Assembly: GCA_963935595.1 (NCBI GenBank)
Contig: OZ012545.1
Location: forward strand, 4,836,001-4,900,000
DNA length: 64,000 nt
Direction: 5' to 3'
From: Schoenobius gigantellus
Lineage: Eukaryota; Arthropoda; Insecta; Lepidoptera; Crambidae
Shown here: positions 52,295 to 61,849 of the stretch, piece by piece
Numbering within the stretch: position 1 is the stretch's first letter
How the letters are laid out: each line of letters begins with the position of its first letter
Program-made: the position numbers and the translations under genes
The notes under the pieces: model-generated
The model's database searches: none
What the model was told of the DNA's origin: nothing
The model's input: only the letters and a program-made list of their open reading frames with translations

Positions 52295-53100
52295 AGAATA
52301 TCAAATAAAATCTTTTAAGTATACATAAATATTATGTTGTTTATATCTATTGTTAACTGAATCCTGCAGCAAATTAATATTGTTTTTGTGTGTGGTTCTA
52401 ACTCAGATGATATTGACGACGGAATAAAACATAAGCACAGTTTTAAAATTCCTAACTGAATTACATTTGAAAGGTAATAAGCACACTGTGAAGGGCTTAA
52501 AGATTTTATGATAGGCAGAGAATGTCGTAAACCAGACCCGTTTTTACTTCGAAAATGAAATAAAATTTCACCCAGAAACCACAGGGTGGTACTTAAAAGA
52601 CAAATAACCACGCGCTATGCAAAGCGACCAGATACAGGCGCGAAGAGTCTCTCTGAACCACTCATGAGGTAACCACATGAAAAAGTGAACACTTTATTTC
52701 CATTTAAATATTCCAATAGCTCTCAAATTCTTATGTCTCCTAGGTTTGTAAATACGAGTATAACGTATCCGTTAATTGTTTTGTTGCATATTTTAACGCA
52801 ATTCGGTAATAAATAAAGCAGTTTTTTGTAATTTTAAGATCAGGTTAAGACCATGTTTGGAATGAGAGCAAAAGAGTCTAACTTTATACAGAAAGTCAAA
52901 TAAAAAAGCGGTTTAGTAGTTTTTTGAGTTTATCCCGGACAAATATTTTTTACGCCAGCATTTCTATTAGTTAACTAATTAGATTTTATTTTGTAATTTT
53001 ACCTAACTTTTTTCCAAATGTAATTTAGTTTAATTTAATATTTCAATAATTTATGGACACACGCTGTCAGAAATAAACTGATTTTATTTTTTTTTTTTTT
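52295..53100. other. No gene seen
   Basis: AT-rich flank of the DIRS element with a T-run at about 53087-53104; nothing coding. Confidence 0.35.
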
Positions 53101-53104
53101 TTTT

Positions 53105-53335
53105 AAACATAAGTAGCTGTCCCCGCGAACTACATTTCGCCATAATAATTGTCAAAAAAATCTAGAGAGGGCCAACCTTATCACTTAGCAGTATAAAAAA
53201 TAGCCTATGACCTATTCTCAGACCTACTATATACACTAAAAATTTCATAAAAATCAGTCAAGCCATTTTGGAGGACTTTGAAAACAAACACTGTGACATG
53301 AGTTTTTTTTATCTAATATTAGATTATAGATAATT
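53105..53335 (-). repeat. Lepidopteran repeat, minus copy (GTGCCCGC..TTCGCC / CACAGTGTTTG)
   Basis: TAGCTGTCCCCGCGAACTACATTTCGCC through TTTTGAAAACAAACACTGTGAC, the inverse of 30711-30875 and 56905-57090. Confidence 0.6.
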
Positions 53336-53339
53336 TTTA

Positions 53340-53985
53340 TTATTAGCTTACATGCTGTTTATGGTTGTTTATTTTGTTTTGAGCATTGTTAACAATATTT
53401 AACGCAAATAAATAATTTTTATAACCATCACAAATAAAATCTACTTTTTCATTCACCTCACAATACTCATAATTTGACAAACAGCGCGAGACTGAGGGCC
53501 TGCGTTGAATCTTTAAAGAGCGCGCCTCGAAAGTTGGAAACTCTATTTCCCCAGAATCATGGCCACCCTGGCTTATTGCGAAGTTTTAACAGGAGGCGCA
53601 CTGGCTTTAAAAATTCAGAAGGAAAGTGAGATCACCAAGTGTCGGTGCGCTGGCCTTATTAACATTGAGCAAGTGACTTTCTTTGGGAGCTCTCGCAACT
53701 TTTCGGTTTATGTTAATGTGACACTTGTGAGTTTTGAATCGATACGAGTTTGCGGCTGTAACTGTTGGGCGACATGTTTGTTTAAGGGTTAGCACGCCGT
53801 CGATTTTAGCGTTTGCGAAGTCATTGGAAAAGTTTTTACCGTTCATTCCAATAAAATGGATATTAACATTCGAGCGGCGACCCTAAACTTCTGAATATGA
53901 TATTGATGCCAAAAATTGTCAGATTGTTTGTTGCTTATTTTTGTTAAGCCTTCAATACAAATATATCATATCTATACTTCCCAGC
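53340..53985. other. Unassigned; moderately GC-rich block 53500-53860
   Basis: The block carries a 77-codon open frame (MATLAYCEVLTGGALALKIQ..) without a recognised domain. It reads like a dispersed repeat, but I have no second copy in the window to prove it. Confidence 0.3.
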
Positions 53986-53989
53986 TAGT

Positions 53990-54190
53990 AGAGCTCTGTA
54001 GCGTAGTGGTTGGAATGCTTTGGTTCCGATGCTGAAAACAAAGCAACCTTTGCCATGATTGGCCTGTGGATGGGTGATCAAAACTTTCTGACCTCGAGTT
54101 GCACCGTGGTTCTGAAGTCAAGTTAAGCCGTTTTGATCCCGGTTGATATTGCAACCGTTTCTCAATCCAACACGGACCAGCCAAATCAAC
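53990..54190 (+). repeat. SINE-like tRNA-headed repeat
   Basis: AGAGCTCTGTAGCGTAGTGG-TTGGAATGC resembles a tRNA A-box region (GYGTAGTGGTT); the body is unlike the other two SINE families here. Weak B box. Confidence 0.4.
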
Positions 54191-54254
54191 TTGTAATGTC
54201 AGAATATAAGTTGTAAAAGGACCATATTATTATATTCACAATACTTACATACAT

Positions 54255-54490
54255 ACCAGAGGGAGGCTTTGAGAGAGAGTTGTCTACTTGAGTACTTTGT
54301 ACCAGAGTCGTCTGCATGGGTACCTGTTACCTGTGTCTGCCATCAAGCAGCGGTGCTTACATTGTTGTGTTCCGATTTGAAGGGTAAGACAGACACTGAA
54401 ATAACAGGGTACTGTAACATGACATCTTGTGTCTTAAGTCACAAGTTTGCAACGTACATTAGCGTCCTTGTCGAAGGAGGCGCGCCTTTT
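54255..54490 (+). repeat. Dispersed repeat (GGGAGACTCTG type), decayed copy 3
   Basis: GAGGGAGGCTTTG, GTACCAGAGTCGTCTGCATG-GGTACC, AAGCAGCGGTGCTTACATTG, TGTGTTCCGATTTGAAGG and GGGTACTGTAACAT follow the same order as 29660-29968. Confidence 0.55.
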
Positions 54491-54578
54491 TAGGTGCGCA
54501 CCAACTATACTAAGCAACCAGGAAGGATTCAGGTCCAGCCGACTGACAACCGGCTGGAGGATATTACGTTTCCGACCT

Positions 54579-55302
54579 GAGGCCCTAGACCAATGCCACA
54601 CGCTAACTTTTCCGCAGTCGTTTCTCAGAAAAAGTGTATGGAGATGACATTAGCTGCGGAAAAAATGGCGTGAGGTTGTCAAATTCAAATTTCAAATTCA
54701 AAAATCTTTATTCAACATAGGCCTTTACAGGCACTTATTGACGTCAAAACAAAGCAAAACAATCTAATTTAAAGAAATTATAGTAACCTTGTATGTGCAT
54801 GCATCCTAAATATACTCAAGGTGTCTGCAAAAACAAGTAGGAATGAAAAAAAAAAGTTGACTCTACACCTGTTCGGAAATTGGGAGAGCCTTCTCGAGAA
54901 GAACAGGCAAGAAACTCGAAAGGTCTAAATTTTTTATCTCCCCTTTTAAATCGCCATTTACAATTTTGGTTTGTTACAGAGTCGTCAATTGGAAGCTGAC
55001 CTCAAAGCAAAAGTTTGAGCTCAACTTCCATTACAAGAATAGATGTGTTAATTCACATTATATAAGCTATCTCTGAGAGAAGTGCGTGAACTTAGCTTAT
55101 AAATTGCTCTCACTGTTTCTCTCACGTTTCCTTGAAACAAAACGCAATACATTGTTAAATATTACAATTGAGAGTTCAAACCCAAGCTTTTTTGTCCGTC
55201 ATGTAATCAGACACAGACTGTCGTAAGCTAATGTCATTTCCATACATTTTTTCTGCGGTACGACTGCGGAAAATTTAACGTGTGTCATTTGTCTAGGGCC
55301 TC
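54579..55302. mobile_element. Inverted-repeat DNA element (~85-bp TIR) containing a LINE tail
   Basis: The left end GAGGCCCTAGACCAATG and the inverse right end GAGGCCCTAGACAAATG pair over about 85 bp through CACACGYTAA, TTTTCCGCAGTCGT and ATGTATGG..ATGACATTAGCT. The interior holds an inverted LINE 3' end (54690-54940). No transposase; target duplication unclear. Confidence 0.65.
54690..54945 (-). repeat. LINE 3' end (CR1/L2-type), minus
   Basis: ATTCAAAAATCTTTATTCAA then GCCTTTACAGGCAC and AGTTGACTCTACACCTGTTC..GAACAGGCAAGAAACTCG, the inverse of 41385-41575. Confidence 0.6.
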
Positions 55303-55304
55303 TG

Positions 55305-55690
55305 CAGCCTTACCGCCTATCTTATAGCGATCACTCGCTATCGCTATGAGTTAGGCGGTAGCCCCCCTGGTCCCCCATCTGAGGGTCACAACTGAGTTAA
55401 CCTGGTGACCCCTCCCTTGGCGTAGTCATTATGGTACCAACACACCACTGGACCTGTTCCCAGGGGGTGCGTTCGGGTAATGGCTAGTCCGATCCCGAAG
55501 TACCGGAGTGTGGTTTACCCGGGTGTGGGGTTTTTACCCGAGTCCTACGGCATATCCAAGGGACAGCCTTGTCAGCTTCAGTCCCTTACAAATCGTAAAG
55601 AGATTCCCCCACCCTGAAAAAGGGGTTGTGGATTTGCAAGTCTTTTGGCGACTGTAGCGACGTACTATCAGAGGGGCAACCTGCGTATTC
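55305..55690. other. GC-rich block, possible LINE 5' or repeat sequence
   Basis: GC content is well above its surroundings. It begins with an inverted repeat (TACCGCCTATCTTATAGCGA paired at 55336-55355). No protein recognised. Confidence 0.4.
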
Positions 55691-55699
55691 GCCAACTTG

Positions 55700-56195
55700 G
55701 TAGTTTATTTATTTATTTATTAATTCTTTAGTACAATTGTGTACAAGGCGGACTTATTGCCATAGGCATTTTCTGCCAGACGACCTTAGGATGATTCTGA
55801 GAGTCACGAGGTAGATGTAAAAAGAAATTTAGATAAGTAACTTAAAGTATTTAGAATACACATAAACAAACTATGATATACATAAATACAAATAAACACT
55901 ATACTGTACATACAAATAAATTATAAATTTACATAAATATTATAATAAATATACATATATATATATCTTAAATATATATCGTCGAATGATAAGTTTGATG
56001 AATCTGTAAATTCCGCAAATGGAGAGGTAGTAGGTACATGCAAACTACATTCAGACAATCCTAAGTCAGGAGGAAGAGAGTTCCAGGAGATAATCGATTG
56101 CACAAAGAAAGAAGAATGGACGGCATCAGAATGATGAGAGGGACACTTCAGCAAGTGATTGAAAGAAGGTAGTTGTTTAAAAAAAAACATTAAGG
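55700..56195 (-). pseudogene. LINE ORF2 C-terminus and 3' end, truncated
   Basis: The minus strand encodes SFFVQSIISWNSLPPDLGLS, the F-F-V-x-x-x-x-x-W-N-x-L-P box of CR1/Jockey-type ORF2 C-termini. The 3' UTR then runs down to a (TTTA)n run at 55705-55725 after GCCGTCTTGTACACAATTG-type sequence. Only the tail is present. Confidence 0.55.
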
Positions 56196-56904
56196 TACGT
56201 GTACACTATGCAAACTCAGTAGAATGGCTATTAGGACAATCATTTACTCTATGGTCGACCGACTTATTTAAGTGAAACTTGCTGGTCACAACTTTCACTG
56301 CAAATTTCGATAATAAGAATGTTGGCCGTTGTTGGCCCATGCGATCGAGTTACATTCGTAGCGGTAACGCATAATGTTCAGGTGAAGAACCTCGCAATGT
56401 ACAAGGCGCGTGCCCACGAGAGCGAGATTCCTGTTTTTTTTTCCAACACGTAAGTCGGGGTATCAGACCGTGAATACACGTCTTAGTCGCGTGCGGCGTC
56501 TGCGATCTGATTACAGTGAAATAGTGTACCGTGCGGGGATCGCGACAGGTCAAGTCCCCTGAGTAATAGCCAATTTGCTTTTAGTCGACAACTTTGTGCG
56601 TTTAACTGGGTTATTAATTAATAATTGTGTTGTTGTGGTTTAAAATAATAATGAACTATCGTTTATTTGTGAATGGGATCACTGTATTTTTAACATAACA
56701 AACACAATAATTAACACTTTATGTTTATTGACAGGTCATTGTGGACATGTGTAGTGTAGGTATATTTTTTCTGTTAACTATAATGCATAATTATATTTTT
56801 TTTTATATTATGTACGTTTAGATATAGCGTGTCATATGGTGAGGGAAAGGACTTTCTTGTTACATTGAGTGAGTTTGTTTAATAATTATCGATGCTACTT
56901 TATC

Positions 56905-57090
56905 TTATCTAATATATAAAATTCTCGTGTCACTGTGTTTGTAACTAAACTCCCCCGAAGCGGCTTGATCGATTTTTATGATTTTTCTGTGTAAGTATAT
57001 TTGGTTGGTCTAAAAATAGGTCTTAAACTATTTTTATACCCCTTCGGTGATTATTATGGCGAAACGTAGTTCGTGGGCAAAGCTAGTATT
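56905..57090 (+). repeat. Lepidopteran repeat ending GTGGGCAAAGCTAGT
   Basis: TAATATATAAAATTCTCGTG, CACTGTGTTTGTAACTAAAC, GGCTTGATCGATTTTTATG, then GGCGAAACGTAGTTCGTGGG. Best copy of the family also at 30711 and 33463. Confidence 0.65.
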
Positions 57091-57094
57091 TAAT

Positions 57095-58985
57095 AAAAAA
57101 ATATGGCGTTCCTAACACCAGAAATATTGATACAACAAAAAATTAACTCTCAACTCGTCATCACAACAAAAAGAATTCTGAATCAACAGGAACTGTAAAA
57201 ATACTTATTCTCTGAAACGAGATAAATAAAATAATGTCTGTTTGAATAACAAACACAATAGCTTTACTTGTCTATTATTTCCACCGCGTTAATATAATTT
57301 ACCTAATTTAAAATATTCTCTGTTTCTGAACCAACGTTTTCATTTTAGGATAATGAAATGATAATTCCTGGAAACACAAATTACAGTGAAAAGATATTTT
57401 TGGAACAGTGTTTCTTTTTTATTGGTTATACGAAGTTCGTTCACTGGTCGACAAAAAATGAAATAAAATTTTGGCTTTTCATTTAACAACTTAAGCATGG
57501 TGATGTGCTTTCAAAATAATGCACTGAAGCAATAATTTTTAGCCAAAAACTTAACAAACACAAATTAATATAGATATGATTATTTAATATTGGTATATTA
57601 ATCTTGAGATATAGAAATAAAATATGTGTATATCGATACCAAAAATTAATATAAAAATATGTAGATAATTAATATATCCGCAACTTAACTTAAATTACAT
57701 TTAAAAAATGTTTTTCATATAATTTATATCAATCAATCAATTAATAATGTTCAAAGGATTTTAAGTAATCACGGACTACGAGTTTGATGTTAATATGGTA
57801 AATTAAAAAATCATAAAAATATTTTTTCCTACGTTCAGATGATGCATGATCCAAATTATACAAACAATCAAAAAAAATTTTCTTGCATAGCAACATCATA
57901 ATATCAGGCTTAAGTAACAACTTGAAGAAACGGACGCATGTCTGACCACAAGAGGGGCTTCCGCAAAATATTTTATTACACAGTCATCCCGACAAGATCA
58001 AACTCACGGACATCCGCTTATGCCTCAATATGGCATCAACGCCGTATTAAGGCACCGAATTGTATGCCTAAGTTTTATTCATCGATAAAAGCGTCAGCGA
58101 AAAGTTCAAAATCTAACCTCTTTGACCAAGCAATTTAGAATCTGTCTGGATAGCTATCATTATTTTAGTGAAGTCTATCATCATGACAGGAATCAAATGA
58201 ATATTCGTATTCAAGCTATTAGAGTTAAGTTTATCAGTTTCTCAACAATTTTGTAGAAGCTCACTTTCAACTTTGAACTTATCGTCACTAATATCAGATT
58301 AGATTCAGAGAAATAGTTATTAAAGTTATATTTAATATATATACTACTATGTTATTAGTAATGTATGCTTCGCTATATTAAGTTGTGTATTATTTGTAAT
58401 TTTGTCGATTCGTTCCGTTGCTTTTCTTGTAACTTTGTTAAGTAGAGTCAGGCAGGAGGTAAATTTATAGTAAGATCATATTAATGAGTAATCGAGAAAC
58501 AATAATTTCAACCTTCACCTACCTATTTATAGTTTCCATGGGTTTTAACAAGATATACATAAATAAAACAAAGTGAATAAAAATTAACATAAACCTACCC
58601 TAACAATATTGTTTTTTTTTATTTTGCTTAATAATTTGAAGTAATTGGTGAAGCATGATTCGGTAAAGCGGAACGTTACTTTATCAAGATCGGCGCGCGC
58701 GCAGTCACGCGCGAGAGCTTCCGAGACACACGTCTTATGCGTCCTCTTCTATCGCATGGAACTTAAGTCTTTCTCACTCACAGCACCTTAGCTGCCTTGG
58801 CGGTCAAAAACGACGAAATTAACGGCACGTGGCCGGAAGCTTCGGCCTCGACGAGCATATAATTTAAGACATATTTATTGTTAAAATTTATATAGAGGGT
58901 GTCTTTCTCAGTGTTAACTAAGCATCAAAGTTGGAGTATTTTGAGTTTAAGATTGTGGTTGAATCCAAAAAAAATAATGTTGATC
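57095..58985. other. No gene seen; GC-rich patch 58690-58860
   Basis: Long AT-rich non-coding stretch. A CpG-rich patch (GGCGCGCGCGCAG.. to CGGCCTCGACGAGC) is the only candidate for a promoter-like island. Confidence 0.35.
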
Positions 58986-58996
58986 TCATTGTGTCC

Positions 58997-59200
58997 GGTG
59001 GTTCTTAACCGGTGGTCCGCGGACCACTGGTGGTCTCTGGAAGCAGCCAAAGTAGTCCCGCAAAGCCATCTGAAAAATAAATCATTAATATAACAACAAC
59101 CCTTTATTCATATTTACTTTATATTGGTCTAGAGTTGGTGGTTTATGGCTAGACAGATATTTGTAAAAAGGTCCCTCGTCACGTTAAGAACCACGGGACT
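58997..59200. mobile_element. hAT-like non-autonomous element (weak)
   Basis: GGTGGTTCTTAACCGGTGGTC at the left and GTTAAGAACCACGGG at the right are inverted; TGGTTCTTAACC-type ends recall hAT elements. The left end also holds a near-palindrome (GGTGGTCCGCGGACCACTGG). No clear 8-bp duplication. Confidence 0.4.
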
Positions 59201-59204
59201 ATAA

Positions 59205-60115
59205 GATGCGTTGAAGGTTTAACTGAATTTCCGTGCACGATCCCGTTCTGGAAAGTGCGAAAAATGAATTACATGCAGCTGTCCAATTCGGGAATAGGCT
59301 GCCTTTTTAGTTTGTGTACTGCTTCTGAAACTTTTAATTGCACACAAAGCTCTTTTCGATGGTATTATTCGTGTTTGGTTTATTATGATTTTATTTCCTC
59401 CTTTACTGTATTTAGTTGTGCACTTCCGAAACCTTTTTAAACCATGGTGTGACTGATATTTGTTTTAAGATGAAGTTTATGCGATAAATAACATAATTAA
59501 ATTACAAAATGAAAATTCATATTTGTTTTTTCGTATGGGCGGAAGAAAAATATACAGAGTTGTCAATACATGCTACTATTAACGATTATCTCTGAATTAC
59601 CTCGGGATAATTACGTACGCAGGAAAAGCCGCGAAGTGCTCCTAGTTGAAAAATTTAACATTTTACGACCTGCTTCATACATTTTTAAAAAGTGATAAAG
59701 AAGTACCGTCAGCAACAATTGCAAGACTGATATCGCACGGCGGCGCGGGCGCAGGTTACGGTTGACTGCGCACCCCAGTCACGCCGTCTGCGCACATATG
59801 CACAAATCCATCGCTAGAAAAACGGGCTTGATGTTGATTATTATTCGTAATATCCTGCTTTTTGTGTTTACGCCGACCGTATCAGACAATATTATTACCT
59901 ACTTTATGTTAAACAACAATAATTAATAGTGTTTTTAAAAGTAGGACAAAAAATGTGCAAATAATTTTATATACTTTACTACTACTAATACTACTTGTAT
60001 ATTTTGGTATATGTTATACCCCACCTAGAATAGAATAAAACGGTTCATCTTTGGATCATATTGTCGCTCCGAACTTCAATAGCTACTAGTAAGTAGTCGA
60101 AGAGACTGCCACATT
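59205..60115. other. No gene seen; short GC-rich patch near 59740-59800
   Basis: AT-rich overall. CGCACGGCGGCGCGGGCGCA followed by CTGCGCACCCC stands out in composition only. Confidence 0.35.
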
Positions 60116-60119
60116 CTTA

Positions 60120-60570
60120 CCTTCTTTGCTTATCAATTCACGTGCCCCTTATTACCTCAAATCCCGATTTATTCTCTACTCCTCAACAATAAATAGAGTT
60201 CTTCATTCCTCAAAAGACCTATCTCTAGCTCTTCAAGCATACGCCCCGATATTTTATGACAAGTTCTTTACACTCAAAACCGTGAGGTTCGGATATAAGC
60301 CATGCACCTTCGCACGACTCATTCAGGCGGCGAGCGATCAAAACATTTTTTGCAGCTGTAAAGTACATGTATTTCATTTTCGTATACATATTTTATATAG
60401 TTTAAGGATTATATTAATTATTATTTAGTTTATATTTACTGATTTTATTATAAATTATAATATGTTATTTGTGCTACCCCGACAAAAATAAGTTTTAAGT
60501 TAACTTTCCTCTACGCACAGATTGCCTGATAGAGATTGCCACTTTGGCAATAAGGCTTACTTTTGTTTAT
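60120..60570 (+). pseudogene. LINE 3' end with decayed ORF2 tail
   Basis: LLINSRAPYYLKSRF and a later FFTLKTVRFGYK resemble LINE ORF2 C-terminal wording. The 3' UTR ends with AGATTGCCTGATAGAGATTG-CC..GCAATAAGGC, a common insect LINE terminus. Too decayed to place in a clade. Confidence 0.45.
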
Positions 60571-60900
60571 ACAGAGTCTTCTCGGCTAATACAAACATTA
60601 ATTTTATAAGCAGGAAAGATTTCATTTAATTATTCATTCATATAAGTTAGGAATAAAAGACAAAAAACAAATACGGTAAATAGTTTCTGCGTCTTCTTTC
60701 TTTGTGAGCATCGTTGCAAATCGCTGTTGGTACTTGCTAGATATTACATTGCATTCGCATTGTGCGTAGGAGGATCGGAGTACCTTGATTACTGTCACGG
60801 TCGCTAGCCAAGATAATAGATATTTCCTACAATGTGCGCTGGGAAAGTTTTCGCGACTTAAGAGTATACCGGCGTTGCCCGCGGGGGGGCCTGCGCAGGC

Positions 60901-60957
60901 CTCCTGCTAAAATTGTCGTCCAGGCTTAAAAAGTCTGGACGATAATTTTAGCAGGAG
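60901..60957. repeat. 26-bp hairpin, 5-nt loop
   Basis: CTCCTGCTAAAATTGTCGTC.. pairs with 60932-60957 with two mismatches; preceded by GGGGGGGCCTGCGCAGGCC. Likely a short foldback. Confidence 0.55.
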
Positions 60958-61264
60958 TGGCAAGTCCCCTTAGTCTTCCCAAACCAACTGGGCAGACCCA
61001 ACTGGTCTCTGAAGACAAGTGTATGTAAGTGTACCTACTTTTAGGTCTCAAAAGATACCTGAATGATGTCTTCAGAGTCCTGAATACAAGTATGTCTCCA
61101 AACACCCAATGATCAGTAAGGTTCAGGTCCATGCTATTGGAAACTTTTACTATGTTCATTGATCACTTTAAGCCTTTTTCTTTATTCAACATCACAAAAA
61201 TGTTTTTTAAAAGCTCTGGGAATGTCAAGGGAACATTAGTAGTTAACCATTGTTGCGATAGCCG

Positions 61265-61806
61265 ATGACGTTTTGTCGCTCAGTGTCCGACCAAGTCACA
61301 TTCACTACTCGTAGAGATACTTGTCCAAAAGACACTTTAAACAGCATTGAAATACCTCAGGCTGATGCATGCCGATATCTAGGAATGTATCTCGATCAAC
61401 GTCTTACTTGGAGGACTAACATATTCAACAAGCGTAAAGCTTTGGGACTGAAACTACGAAGTCTGTACTGGATGATGAATAGAAAGTCACAAGTATACAA
61501 ATGTATACTGAAACCCATCTGGACATATGGTGTAGAATTGTGGGGAACTGCAGCTAAATCAAACATTAAAATTCTACAAAGGTTTCAATCAAAAACTCTC
61601 ACATTGATTGTTAATGCTCCATGGTACATGACAAATGAAAGGATTCATAATGATTTGAAGATAAAATCAGTACGAGATGAAGTAAAGAACAAAATAAAGG
61701 CCTATTCCGTAAGATTAAAAAATCACCCCAATCCACTGGCTGTGAGCCCCATGTCAGACTCAGCCACAAAAAAGTGTCAGACCTATTCCGGCCATCGACT
61801 AATTTA
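61265..61806 (+). pseudogene. Jockey-clade LINE ORF2 C-terminal fragment
   Basis: RYLGMYLDQRLTWRTNIFNK, LGLKLRSLYWMMNRKSQ, then CILKPIWTYGVELWGTAAKS, ILQRFQSKTLTLIVNAPWY and a short basic tail match the RT thumb and C-terminus of Jockey LINEs. A few residues are missing after SQ (an internal deletion). Only the last ~180 codons are present: a 5'-truncated insertion. Confidence 0.75.
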
Positions 61807-61849
61807 ATACATCCATGATTCCGTCTTATTACGTTGAAGGTATCTCTAT

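Noticed and set aside
53559..53792. 77-codon open frame as a host exon
   Set aside because: Reads like repeat-derived sequence and has no recognised domain or splice signals; left unassigned.
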